Below, piece by piece: positions 17,428-25,968 of a stretch of 57,508 nucleotides of DNA. Made by a program: the position numbers and the translations under genes. Every line of letters begins with the position of its first letter. The first letter of the stretch is position 1. This stretch comes from Bacteroidia bacterium (GTDB lineage Bacteria; Bacteroidota; Bacteroidia; Bacteroidales; UBA932): contig JAUMVX010000011.1 of assembly GCA_030529945.1 (NCBI GenBank), forward strand, positions 1-57,508, given 5' to 3'. Under the pieces are notes generated by a model. That model did not search any database. It saw only the letters and a program-made list of their open reading frames with translations, and was not told where the DNA came from.

Positions 17428-17683
17428 AGGCGCCACCCGGCTTTCAGCTCTGCGCTCTGCGGTCCGGAAGGCCGCCGTCTTCCCTTTCGTGTGTCTGATA
17501 CGCTTTTATCAGATCTGCATTTCTCCTCTTAAGCCGCCTACCTGCCGTTTCACTCCCACCTGCTCGCAATACGCCCTCGAGGCCTTCCGCAAATACGGCC
17601 CTCTGAAAGGCTTCTACCTTTCTCTGCGCCGCCTTCTGCGCTGTCATCCCTGGGGCGGCTCGGGCTACGACCCCGTCCCGTGA
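17411..17683 (+). CDS. yidD: Membrane protein insertion efficiency factor YidD
   Basis: 90 aa from the ATG at 17411. Diagnostic residues are [22 protein letters not shown], then [12 protein letters not shown] and [13 protein letters not shown]. YidD is a small inner-membrane-associated protein that assists YidC-dependent insertion. The longer frame from 17369 is rejected, because those codons belong to the rnpA tail and the family begins near this Met. It is the last gene before the bidirectional terminator. Confidence 0.9.
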   Translation: MENLSKGATRLSALRSAVRKAAVFPFVCLIRFYQICISPLKPPTCRFTPTCSQYALEAFRKYGPLKGFYLSLRRLLRCHPWGGSGYDPVP

Positions 17684-17703
17684 GAGCGGCCGCTGCCGGT
17701 TTA

Positions 17704-17741
17704 AAAAGGAGGGTGACTAATAACTTAGTCACCCTCCTTTT
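17704..17741. terminator. Bidirectional terminator between yidD and pgk
   Basis: Perfect 17-bp arms (17704-17720 and 17725-17741) containing GGAGGGTGACTAA, with a 4-nt loop, end in four T's on one side and begin with A's on the other. It works for the converging yidD (+) and pgk (-) transcripts. Its right arm abuts repeat copy B. Confidence 0.92.
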
Positions 17742-17845
17742 GCTCGTCTCTTTGGCCTAAATTCGTTTGCTCATCAGTCGTGTACCCCAGTACACTCCTT
17801 CTTCACAAACAAATTTATCCACAAAAATCCTTCACAAAAAAACTT
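17737..17845 (-). repeat. ~107 bp repeat, copy B (inverted partner of 5309-5415)
   Basis: On the minus strand this follows the pgk stop codon by 8 nt and is about 94% identical to copy A. The conserved hairpin is GTGTAC-TGGG-GTACAC. Copy B is continuous with the strong terminator; copy A lacks it. Confidence 0.85.
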
Positions 17846-17853
17846 ATGAGGAA

Positions 17854-19107
17854 TTACTCTCTGATGGCTGCGATGCCCGGGAGTTCCTTGCCCTCTATGG
17901 CCTCCAGCATAGCGCCGCCGCCGGTGGAGACATAGCTGACCTTGTCAGAGTAGCCCATCTGAGTGACAGCCGCCACAGAGTCGCCGCCGCCTACAAGGGT
18001 GTAGGTCCCGTTCTTCGTCGCCTCGGCGAGGAACTCGGCGATCTTAAGAGTTCCGCCGGCGAACTTAGGAAGCTCGAAAACGCCTACAGGGCCGTTCCAG
18101 AGCACGGTCTTAGAAGAGAGGATGACCTTCTTCCAGGTCTCGAGGGATGCCGGACCTGCGTCCATACCCTCCCACTCGTCAGGAATGTCGTTTGTCGGGG
18201 CGAGAAGGGTAGGGGAATCATTGCTGAACTCGGTGCCGCAGAGAGTCTCGGTGGAAAGATAAACCTTCACTCCCTTCTCCTCGGCTGTCTTCAGGATGCT
18301 GAGAGCCTCCGGCATAAGCTCGTCCTCGTGGAGAGACTTGCCGATCTTGCCGCCGCGGGCCTTGATGAAAGTATAGCCCATACCGCCGCCTATGATGAGG
18401 TTGTCCACCTTGGTCACGAGGTTCTGGAGAACTGCGAGCTTAGAAGAAACCTTGCTGCCGCCGATGATGGCCGTAAGAGGATGGCCGGCATTCTTCAGCA
18501 CGTTGTCGATGGCCTTGATTTCGCCTTCCATAAGGTAGCCGAACATCTTGTCGTTCGGGAAATACTTGGCGATGAGGGCGGTGGAGGCGTGTGCGCGGTG
18601 AGCCGTACCGAAAGCGTCGTTAATGTAGCAGTCGGCGTAGGAGGCGAGATGCTTTACGAACTCCTTCTGGCTTTCCTTCACGGCAGCCTTCGCGGCCTTC
18701 TTCTCCTCATCGGAGGCGTCCTCGGCGAGTCCTCTCGGCTTACCCTCCTCCTCAGCGTAGAAACGCAGGTTCTCGAGCAGGAGAGCCTCGCCCGGCTTGA
18801 GGGCGGCCACCTGAGCGTCAGCCTTCATACAGTCGTCCGCGAACTGGACAGGAACGCCGAGCTTCTCGGAAACGTGAGCCACGATGTGCTTGAGAGAGAA
18901 TTTCGCGTCCACTCCCTTCGGACGTCCGAGATGGGACATAATGATGAGGGAGCCGCCCTTCTCGAGGACTTTCTTCAGTGTAGGGATGGCGGCGCGGATG
19001 CGGGTATCATCTGTAATCTCGAACTTCTCGTTAAGCGGAACGTTGAAGTCCACTCTTACTATCGCCTTCTTCCCGGCGAAGTCATACTTGTCTATGAATT
19101 GCTGCAT
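17854..19107 (-). CDS. pgk: Phosphoglycerate kinase
   Basis: 417 aa. It transfers phosphate from 1,3-bisphosphoglycerate to ADP in glycolysis. Family blocks are VRVDFNVPL near residue 18, [61 protein letters not shown], and the C-terminal nucleotide loop GGGDSVAAV then [10 protein letters not shown]. Its promoter box TAATTTTG lies 32 nt upstream. The 3' end runs into repeat copy B and the shared terminator. Confidence 0.97.
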   Translation of the reverse strand: MQQFIDKYDFAGKKAIVRVDFNVPLNEKFEITDDTRIRAAIPTLKKVLEKGGSLIIMSHLGRPKGVDAKFSLKHIVAHVSEKLGVPVQFADDCMKADAQVAALKPGEALLLENLRFYAEEEGKPRGLAEDASDEEKKAAKAAVKESQKEFVKHLASYADCYINDAFGTAHRAHASTALIAKYFPNDKMFGYLMEGEIKAIDNVLKNAGHPLTAIIGGSKVSSKLAVLQNLVTKVDNLIIGGGMGYTFIKARGGKIGKSLHEDELMPEALSILKTAEEKGVKVYLSTETLCGTEFSNDSPTLLAPTNDIPDEWEGMDAGPASLETWKKVILSSKTVLWNGPVGVFELPKFAGGTLKIAEFLAEATKNGTYTLVGGGDSVAAVTQMGYSDKVSYVSTGGGAMLEAIEGKELPGIAAIRE

Positions 19108-19138
19108 AAGTATATAAAGTTTATAATGTCCGTATCCG

Positions 19139-19176
19139 CAAAATTAGCATTTTTCGTCCGATAAACCTTATCTTTG
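19139..19176. promoter_or_regulatory. Divergent promoters for pgk (-) and the methyltransferase gene (+)
   Basis: The minus -7 box TAATTTTG is at 19139-19146 for pgk, and the plus -7 box TATCTTTG is at 19169-19176, 22 nt upstream of the methyltransferase ATG. Both match TAnnTTTG. Confidence 0.65.
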
Positions 19177-19198
19177 CGGACGCTAAATCGTTATTTGT

Positions 19199-20122
19199 AT
19201 GCAGATTGAGTTTCCGGGCAGTCAGTGGACTGATTATGAGATAATAGATACGGGAGACGGAGAGAAGCTGGAGCGTTACGGGAATGTGGTGATGTCGCGC
19301 CCGGAGCCCAAGGCCCTCTGGCGCAAGTCGCTTTCCGATGCCGAGTGGCTGCGGATGGCCTACACCCGCTTCCGTCCGGGCGCCGGCTTCGGCAAGGCGG
19401 GAAAGGAGGACAGCGGAACCTGGGAGCGGCTCCGGCAGATGGATGACCAGTGGCATATCTGCTATCCGGGCGCGCAGAGCGGCCTGCGCTTCGACCTCAG
19501 GCTGGGTCTGACCTCCTTCAAGCACGTGGGCGTCTTCCCGGAGCAGGCTCCGAACTGGGAGTACATCTACTCGCAGAGCAGACGCATCGCGCAGTCTTTC
19601 GCCTCCGAAGGCAGAGGCAAACCGAAAGTGCTGAACCTCTTCGCCTACACGGGGGCCGCCTCTCTGGCGGCCAATTCCGCCGGAGCGGACGTGACTCATC
19701 TGGATTCCGTGCGGCAGGTAGTCACCTGGGCCCGGGGCAATATGGAGCACAGCTCTCTGGAGGGCATCCGCTGGACAGTGGAGGACGCTATGAAATTCGT
19801 GCGCAGGGAGGCCCGCCGGGGGAACAAGTATCAGGGCATCATCCTGGACCCGCCGGCCTACGGACACGGGCCGGACGGGGAGAAGTGGAAACTGGACGAA
19901 TGCATCTACGAGATGCTCTCGCACGTGGCGGAAATCCTCTCGGAAGAGCGGAGTTTCCTCGTGCTGAATCTGTATTCGAACGGATTCTCCCCTCAGCTGG
20001 GCGAGTCGCTCCTGCGTGAGACATTCGGGCACGGAATCAAGGCTGAAAGCGGCGAACTGGGACTCCGGGACCGTTTCGGCAAGGTGCTGCCGCTCTCCAT
20101 CGTGGTCCGTATGGAACGATAG
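19199..20122 (+). CDS. Class I SAM-dependent methyltransferase (RlmI/RlmK-type)
   Basis: 307 aa. The SAM-binding motif I is VLNLFAYTGAASLAANSAGA, followed by the acidic VTHLDSVRQVVTWA, and the catalytic ILDPPAYGHG loop (NPPY-like) of rRNA methyltransferases. RlmI/RlmK relatives modify 23S rRNA at cytosine or guanine. No separate PUA domain is obvious at the N-terminus, so the target is uncertain. The start ATG at 19199 is set by the nearby promoter. It converges on the tricorn-like gene. Confidence 0.82.
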   Translation: MQIEFPGSQWTDYEIIDTGDGEKLERYGNVVMSRPEPKALWRKSLSDAEWLRMAYTRFRPGAGFGKAGKEDSGTWERLRQMDDQWHICYPGAQSGLRFDLRLGLTSFKHVGVFPEQAPNWEYIYSQSRRIAQSFASEGRGKPKVLNLFAYTGAASLAANSAGADVTHLDSVRQVVTWARGNMEHSSLEGIRWTVEDAMKFVRREARRGNKYQGIILDPPAYGHGPDGEKWKLDECIYEMLSHVAEILSEERSFLVLNLYSNGFSPQLGESLLRETFGHGIKAESGELGLRDRFGKVLPLSIVVRMER

Positions 20123-20125
20123 AGC

Positions 20126-20174
20126 GGCCCGTCCGCGGACAGGCCGGAAGCTTCGGCAGACTTCGCTGCCGAAG
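20126..20174. terminator. Double hairpin between convergent genes
   Basis: The palindrome GTCCGCGGAC (20131-20140), flanked by GGCC/GGCC, is followed by CTTCGGCAG-ACTTCG-CTGCCGAAG (20151-20174, 9-bp perfect arms). No T-tract follows, so it may act as an mRNA 3'-end stabiliser or as a terminator on either strand. Confidence 0.5.
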
Positions 20175-20182
20175 GCGGCAGC

Positions 20183-23100
20183 CTATCTGATTTCCGGCAG
20201 TCCGAGGTCCTTGAAGGTGCGCGGGGCCGGGGTGGAAGGGAGACTCTTGCGGTCCTTGAGCTGCTCGAGGGCTACTTCTATGGCCTTATTCAGCTGCTCG
20301 TCCTCACCGGCATACTCCTTTATCGGGTCGTTGTCCAGCAGGATATCCGGATCCACTCCGTGGTTCTCCACTATCCAGTCGCCGGTCGCGGCATCGTAAT
20401 TCGTGAAGAAAGGCACCCTGACGTCAGTCCCGTCCATATAAGGCAGAGAGCCGCTGATACCCACTATGCCGCCCCAGGTTCTGGTGCCTATGACGGTGCC
20501 CAGACCGTTCGCCTTGAAGCTCCACGGGAACAGGTCTCCGTCGGAAGCCGAGTATTTGTTTATCAGCAGCACCTTAGGGCCGTCGTGCGTGCCCTCCGGA
20601 ACAGTCCCGTTCAGATTCGACCCTCTCGACATCGTCATACGGTAGGTCTTGCGGAGCAGCCGCTCGATGACCATAGGGGAGATGTTGCCTCCGCCGTTCT
20701 CGCGGTCATCGATGATGAGGGCCTCCTTGTCCAGCTGAGGATAATACCAGCGAGCGAACTCGTTCAGACCCTCCGGCCCCATATCCGGAATGTATATGTA
20801 GCCCACCTTGCCGCCGGACTTCTCCTCCACGGTGCGGATATTCTTCATAACCCATTCGTAGTGCTCCAGAGGATATTCGTCCGCTATAGGCCTTACCACC
20901 ACCTTGCGACCGCCTTCGGAAGCGGACTTGTTCACCGTCAGCTCCACGAGCGAGCCGGCCTTGCCCACCAGCAGCCTGTAGATATTGTCCACATCTCTCA
21001 GGGACTCCCCGTCGATTGCCGTGATATAGTCGCCCTCGGCTATGTCCATACCCGGTTCCGTGAGCGGCGAGCGGAGCTCGGCGCGATAGACCGCCCCCTC
21101 ATAGATATGGTCGATGCGGTAGAATCCGTCCGTTCTGCTGAGCTTGACGCCGAGAAGACCCATAGGGATGCGCTCCGGCTTCGGATAGTCGCCCGGGCTC
21201 ACGTAAGCGTGACCGCTCGCAAGCTCTCCGATCATCTCGCCGATGACATAGTTCAGGTCCAGACGCGTCTTCACGTAAGGGAGAAGTTCCGCGTACTTGT
21301 CTTTGACCGCTTTCCAGTCTCTTCCGTGCATATTTTCCAGATAATAGCCGTCTCTGAAGGCCCTCCAGACCTCATCGAAAATCTGCGGCCACTCCCGGGA
21401 ATAGTCCACGACGGTGTACATATTGTCCACATCGATCAGTTCGCCTCCGGCTACCTTCGCGGCCGGGAAGTTGACGGCCTTCCATTTGCCGCCGGAGGTG
21501 GAGATGGCTTTCTTGTCTCCGGCCCTGTACATTATCATACCGTCGGCGCAGTCCTCCATCCTGCCGCTTTCGAAGTCATAGGTCTTCGTGCCTCCGCGAC
21601 CGCTGTACCAGACCTTCTTGCCGTCGCAGAAATAGGAACGTCCCCCCTCTATCGGCAGCTTGACAGTGCGATCGACAAGTCCCTCGGGGTCGATTTTCAC
21701 CTTGACGGACGGGGCGGCCTCAGCTGCCTTGCCGGCTGTCTTGCCGGATTTCCCGGCCGGCTTCCCGGCGGGTTCCGCCTCGTCAGACCCTCCGGAAACG
21801 GAAGACTCGCTGTCGGACGGCAGAAGCGGCGAAGGGGTGTCCGCGGCGAGCATCGTCATATATGCGCCGCCCATATCGCCGTAGGCGTAGTTCCACTCGA
21901 TGCGGCTGTAGATCGGCTTGAGGTCCCTGTCGGAATTGAACAGCAGGTATTTGCCGTCCGTCGAGAAACTCGGTGACGAGGAATTGTACCACTTCTGCGT
22001 GACCGGATACTCTTTCCCGGTCTCCAGATTATGCACATATACGACATTCATCCTGTTCGTGGCCGGACGAGTGTATGCTATCCACTTGCTGTCCGGAGAA
22101 TAGACCACCCCTCTGAATTCCTGCTCGGGGCACTGAACCACCGTCCGTGAAGCCCCGGTGTGCGGATCCACTTCCACGATGCGGTTCTTGCGGTCGGTGT
22201 ACAGTATGTGCCTGCTGTCCGGACTCCACTGCAGGTCGCGGATATAGGTGTCGTTGCCGGATGTCAGCTGCACCGCCTCGCCCCCTCTTGCCGTATCGTA
22301 AAGATAGATTTCGGTTTCGCCTGTGCCGTCTCCGATGAAGGCTATCCACCTGCCGTCGGGGCTCCAGTCCGCGCAGCGCTCGTTGGACCCCGGGGTCTTG
22401 GTTATGTTTCTCGTGACGCCCTTGCCCACCGGCACGTCGAAGAGCTCGCCCCTCGCCGTCACGGCCATTCTCTTTCCGTCAGGCGAGAGACTGAAGGAAT
22501 TGCGTCTGATTTTGCCCACGTTCATCCTTTCCGCGCGTGCGTACACCAGATCGGAGGCCAGAGTGATGTGTATCTGCTGCGAAGTTTTCGTCACCGGGTC
22601 GAGCTTATAGAGGAAGCCTCCCTTCTCGAAGACCAGCAGATGCCCGTCCGTGCTCGGAAACTTCACGTCATAATCCCGGAAATCAGTCACCTTCGATGTG
22701 GCTCCGGTCTTCGTGTCGTACACGAAGAGATTCATCGTCATATCCCTGTCGGACGCGAAATAAATCTCGTCTCCCACCCACATCGGGAAGATGTCCTGGG
22801 CATCGCAGTCGGTGATCCGCTCCACTTTTTCGCCGTCATAGACCCAGATTTCGTCGGCCATACCGCCGCGATAATACTTCCAGGTCCTGAATTCGCGCAT
22901 AACGCGGTTATACGCAAGTTTCTTCCCGTCCGGAGAATACGAGCAGAAGCCGCCTTCCGGAAGCGGAATCTCCTCCGGCATCCCGCCGTGGACGGAGACG
23001 GTCCACAGCTTGCCCGGGAATCCCTCGCCCGTGCGGTTGCGGTACACGATTCTCTGCCCGTCGGGAGTCCAGCCCATCACGATATTGTTCGGTCCCATAC

Positions 23101-23464
23101 GGTCGCCGAGGTCATCGCGTCCGTTCGTAGGAGTATAGGTCAGGCGCACAGGTTCTCCGCCCTCGGCCGGTATGAGGTAAACTTCTCGGTTCCCGTCGTA
23201 CTCGCCCGTGAACGCGATCATCGTCCCGTCCGGCGAATAGCGCGCGAACATCTCGTAACCTATGTGAGATGTCAGCCGGCGGGCCTGCCCGCCGGCCAAT
23301 GGAGCCGTGAACAGGTCTCCCGCATAGGTGAACACCACCTCGCGTCCGTTAGTCGCCGGGAAACGGAGCAGACGCGCTTCCGCATCTGCGCCGGCTTTAA
23401 GGTCTGCGCCGCTGCACAGACAGAGCGCAGCCGTAAAAATCAGGGATAATTTCTTTGTCTCCAT
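20183..23464 (-). CDS. Tricorn-like protease (WD40-like propellers, PDZ, S41 peptidase), exported
   Basis: 1093 aa. An N-terminal signal-like segment (LSLIFTAALCLCSG) is followed by two propeller regions of PD40/TolB-like repeats (YSPDGTMIAF, WTPDGQRIVY, YSPDGKKLAY, WSPDGRWIAF, WSPDSRHILY, YSPDSKWIAY). An Ala/Lys/Gly linker lies near 555-590, then a helical domain, a PDZ (GMDIAEGDYITAIDGESLRD near 790-850) and an S41 core ending GTRTWGGIVGISGSLPYMDG. Tricorn trims peptides from other proteases; the secreted Bacteroidetes forms presumably act in the periplasm. Length and order match the family. Confidence 0.9.
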   Translation of the reverse strand: METKKLSLIFTAALCLCSGADLKAGADAEARLLRFPATNGREVVFTYAGDLFTAPLAGGQARRLTSHIGYEMFARYSPDGTMIAFTGEYDGNREVYLIPAEGGEPVRLTYTPTNGRDDLGDRMGPNNIVMGWTPDGQRIVYRNRTGEGFPGKLWTVSVHGGMPEEIPLPEGGFCSYSPDGKKLAYNRVMREFRTWKYYRGGMADEIWVYDGEKVERITDCDAQDIFPMWVGDEIYFASDRDMTMNLFVYDTKTGATSKVTDFRDYDVKFPSTDGHLLVFEKGGFLYKLDPVTKTSQQIHITLASDLVYARAERMNVGKIRRNSFSLSPDGKRMAVTARGELFDVPVGKGVTRNITKTPGSNERCADWSPDGRWIAFIGDGTGETEIYLYDTARGGEAVQLTSGNDTYIRDLQWSPDSRHILYTDRKNRIVEVDPHTGASRTVVQCPEQEFRGVVYSPDSKWIAYTRPATNRMNVVYVHNLETGKEYPVTQKWYNSSSPSFSTDGKYLLFNSDRDLKPIYSRIEWNYAYGDMGGAYMTMLAADTPSPLLPSDSESSVSGGSDEAEPAGKPAGKSGKTAGKAAEAAPSVKVKIDPEGLVDRTVKLPIEGGRSYFCDGKKVWYSGRGGTKTYDFESGRMEDCADGMIMYRAGDKKAISTSGGKWKAVNFPAAKVAGGELIDVDNMYTVVDYSREWPQIFDEVWRAFRDGYYLENMHGRDWKAVKDKYAELLPYVKTRLDLNYVIGEMIGELASGHAYVSPGDYPKPERIPMGLLGVKLSRTDGFYRIDHIYEGAVYRAELRSPLTEPGMDIAEGDYITAIDGESLRDVDNIYRLLVGKAGSLVELTVNKSASEGGRKVVVRPIADEYPLEHYEWVMKNIRTVEEKSGGKVGYIYIPDMGPEGLNEFARWYYPQLDKEALIIDDRENGGGNISPMVIERLLRKTYRMTMSRGSNLNGTVPEGTHDGPKVLLINKYSASDGDLFPWSFKANGLGTVIGTRTWGGIVGISGSLPYMDGTDVRVPFFTNYDAATGDWIVENHGVDPDILLDNDPIKEYAGEDEQLNKAIEVALEQLKDRKSLPSTPAPRTFKDLGLPEIR

Positions 23465-23519
23465 ATCGAACGGTATTTGGCCTCGAACTATCAGCCGGAT
23501 CCGGGGCCGGTTATCTTTA

Positions 23520-24395
23520 TTATTTGATGGCTTTTGCGTAATGCGTGGGCTCCTTGCGGGGAGTCTGCGGGCGCACTATGGCCGCCGGCATTTTCTTCCG
23601 GTACGCATAGACGAGCAGGCACACGCCGGCGATGATGAACGGGATGGACAGAAGCTGGCCCATATCCAGCACCATACTCTGCTCGAATTCCACCTGCGGT
23701 TCCTTGATGAACTCTATGAGGAAACGCATACCGAAGCATCCGATGAGGAAAAGTCCGAAGAAGGTCCCCCGGTAAGTCCTGTCCAGACGCTTGCAGTAGA
23801 TCCACACGAGAATCAGGCCGAGAATGAGATAGGACAGGGCCTCGTAGAGCTGGGTGGGATGTTTGGGCTCGGTCTCGCCCCTGAGCGTGAACACCATTCC
23901 CCAGGGGAGTGAAGTCACGTCTCCGTATATTTCGGAATTGAAGAGATTTCCCAGACGTATCATACAGCCCGCGAAAGCCACGGTGATGCAGAGCCGGTCC
24001 ATAATCCAGAGGAAGTCGAAATTATTCCTCTTTCCGTAATGCTTCGAGAACCACCACATCGCCAGAAGCAGGGCGATGGCTCCGCCGTGCGAGGCGAGGC
24101 CCCCCTTCCAGGGCATAAAAATCTCCGCGAAACCCTCCAGGCTTCCCAGATAATACTCGGGCTGATAGAACAGGCAGTGTCCCAGACGCGCACCCACGAT
24201 GGTGGCAATCAGAAGCGTATAGAGAAGCGGGTCCAGAAGCTTTTCGTCCACGCCCTCCCTTCTGAAGAATCCTCTGAAGATGAACCAGCCGATGATGAAG
24301 CCCGACACGAACAGAAGCGAATACCACCTCAGAGCGAAGCTCCCTATCTGAAAAATGACCGGACTCACATTCCAGTCGATGAACAGCAAATCCAT
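23520..24395 (-). CDS. lgt: Prolipoprotein diacylglyceryl transferase
   Basis: 291 aa with about seven membrane helices. It adds diacylglycerol to the lipobox cysteine of prelipoproteins at the inner membrane. Key blocks are VGARLGHCLFYQPEYY, KGGLASHGGAIALL, and GCMIRLGNLFNSEIYG with the conserved Arg-Gly-Asn. The C-terminus is a basic tail. The start ATG at 24395 is supported by a -7 box TATTTTTG at 24424-24431. It probably serves the lipoproteins in this window and is transcribed separately from the operon upstream. Confidence 0.95.
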   Translation of the reverse strand: MDLLFIDWNVSPVIFQIGSFALRWYSLLFVSGFIIGWFIFRGFFRREGVDEKLLDPLLYTLLIATIVGARLGHCLFYQPEYYLGSLEGFAEIFMPWKGGLASHGGAIALLLAMWWFSKHYGKRNNFDFLWIMDRLCITVAFAGCMIRLGNLFNSEIYGDVTSLPWGMVFTLRGETEPKHPTQLYEALSYLILGLILVWIYCKRLDRTYRGTFFGLFLIGCFGMRFLIEFIKEPQVEFEQSMVLDMGQLLSIPFIIAGVCLLVYAYRKKMPAAIVRPQTPRKEPTHYAKAIK

Positions 24396-24423
24396 TTGTC
24401 TGATGTTAATTCCACAAATCAGA

Positions 24424-24431
24424 CAAAAATA
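24424..24431 (-). promoter_or_regulatory. lgt promoter -7 box
   Basis: TATTTTTG on the minus strand, with a TTG about 20 nt further upstream, lies 28 nt before the lgt ATG. It lies between the end of the phosphate-like operon and lgt. Confidence 0.55.
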
Positions 24432-24462
24432 GGCATATCCCGATAAAAATACAAGTCCCCCT

Positions 24463-25968
24463 CTATACGACCTCTTCGATGGAGTCGATTCCGTCCCGGT
24501 TCAGGGCCACGCGGAAGCGCTTGAATTCCGTGCTCAGGTTCTTGTTCCCCCGGCCGAGGTCGCCCTTGCCGGACTCGTCGTAATTCATCTGCAGCACGAT
24601 GTTCATATAGTATATCTTGTCGCAGGCCACGGTTTTCAGGGTTCCGTCCTCGGCGATCGAGGTCACGTTCACCTTCGGGTTGTCCATCTTCTGGAGAAAA
24701 CTGTTCACGTTCAGCCGGATGATGTCGTTTATGCCGCTGCTGTCATAATCAGAAAGCCGGCTCAGCGCCTTGCGGTCTATATGCACCTGCTTGCGGTAGA
24801 GTATCACGCGGTCATCGGAGATTCTTTTTTCCACCTGAAGCAGCCTCTTGTGGTAGCGCACGAACTTGACCTCCTCCGGCACCTTGGAGTCCGGGATGAA
24901 GTCCATTCCTTCCTTTATGGAGCCGATGATTTCGTCCTTCACGCGGATCTTGGCCTTGTTGTCGAAGAAGCGGCTGCCTATCTGATGGGCGAAATAGTAG
25001 CGGGACAGCTCCTTGATGCGGTCCTTTATCATATAGCTGATGACCAGTATGATGAAGAAGGGGAGGGTGAAGTTTCCGAATTTCTGCTGGAAAGTGAAGC
25101 TCACGATCGTGGCGAACATCATCGCCATTCCGGCCGCGATGCTGAAGTAGAGCTGCTCCACGAGCGCCCCGTCCTTTTTCTTCGGGATGTCCGTGAAAAG
25201 GTCGCTCTCCACGTATTTTTTCAGGGCCCCGAAACGGAAGAGCATAACCCTGTTATGCATCGGATCGTCAGAGGACAGGACGGAGTAGTCCATCTTCTGC
25301 CTGTACGCATTCTCTTCGCGTATCAGGGAGAGAAGCCCCTCTGCGGCGGCGGAGTACTCCCTCTCTCCCTTCCCCGTCAGGAAGCCGATGATCTTCACGC
25401 TGTGCGACTGCACTATAGTGCTTATGAAATCGTCCCCGAAGTACCAGCAGCTCATCGTCTCGTCGCTCACGCCCGGGGAGTTTATGATGTTGCGGGCGGC
25501 GCGGTACTCCGAGAGTATTTTCCGGCAGCTGTCCACGTATTGGCTGCAAAGCCAGCCTATGTCTTCCTTGAGCACGCGCTCCGAGCAGATGTGGCGGAAC
25601 TCCTCGCGGCTCGCGCTCTTGGTGATGGCGGCGAACATCTTTATCTGGTATTCGTACTCGGCCGTCATCGTGCGCGTCGGGTTCAGGGCGAGATTCTCGA
25701 AGGAGCGGCGCAGCTTCAGGAGCGGGGTCGCGCTGCCTCCGGCTATCTCGCGGAGCAGGAAACGCGGAGTGATGAGCCTCACGTTCGACTTCACGTCCTG
25801 ATAGAAGTCGGAGTTGGAGTAGCTGTCGGAGCTGATGCCGAGGCTCTTGGGTACAAATATCCACATATACACGGAGAAATCGTTGCGGCGCAGCTTCCTC
25901 CGTGTCACGAACCCCATCTTGAACTCGATGGAGAAACGGTCGTGAATCTTCGTGATGATGTCTATCAT
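24463..25968 (-). CDS. Unknown membrane protein with two central helices, last gene of the phosphate-like operon
   Basis: 501 aa when started at the ATG at 25968, which overlaps the preceding TGA as ATGA; the nine extra upstream codons are discarded. Residues about 270-315 form two adjacent hydrophobic helices (LYFSIAAGMAMMFATIVSF and LPFFIILVISYMI). Large N- and C-terminal soluble domains lie on either side, probably both cytoplasmic. The C-terminal part (DKIYYMNIVLQMNY, FRVALNRDGIDSIEEV) looks beta-rich. I do not recognise the family. Translational coupling to the SLC13 transporter gene suggests a joint role in transport or its regulation. Confidence 0.75.
   Translation of the reverse strand: MIDIITKIHDRFSIEFKMGFVTRRKLRRNDFSVYMWIFVPKSLGISSDSYSNSDFYQDVKSNVRLITPRFLLREIAGGSATPLLKLRRSFENLALNPTRTMTAEYEYQIKMFAAITKSASREEFRHICSERVLKEDIGWLCSQYVDSCRKILSEYRAARNIINSPGVSDETMSCWYFGDDFISTIVQSHSVKIIGFLTGKGEREYSAAAEGLLSLIREENAYRQKMDYSVLSSDDPMHNRVMLFRFGALKKYVESDLFTDIPKKKDGALVEQLYFSIAAGMAMMFATIVSFTFQQKFGNFTLPFFIILVISYMIKDRIKELSRYYFAHQIGSRFFDNKAKIRVKDEIIGSIKEGMDFIPDSKVPEEVKFVRYHKRLLQVEKRISDDRVILYRKQVHIDRKALSRLSDYDSSGINDIIRLNVNSFLQKMDNPKVNVTSIAEDGTLKTVACDKIYYMNIVLQMNYDESGKGDLGRGNKNLSTEFKRFRVALNRDGIDSIEEVV

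Noticed and set aside
17767-19164. 465-codon plus-strand frame across pgk
   Set aside because: Antisense to pgk, whose motifs are complete. The start lies in repeat copy B.
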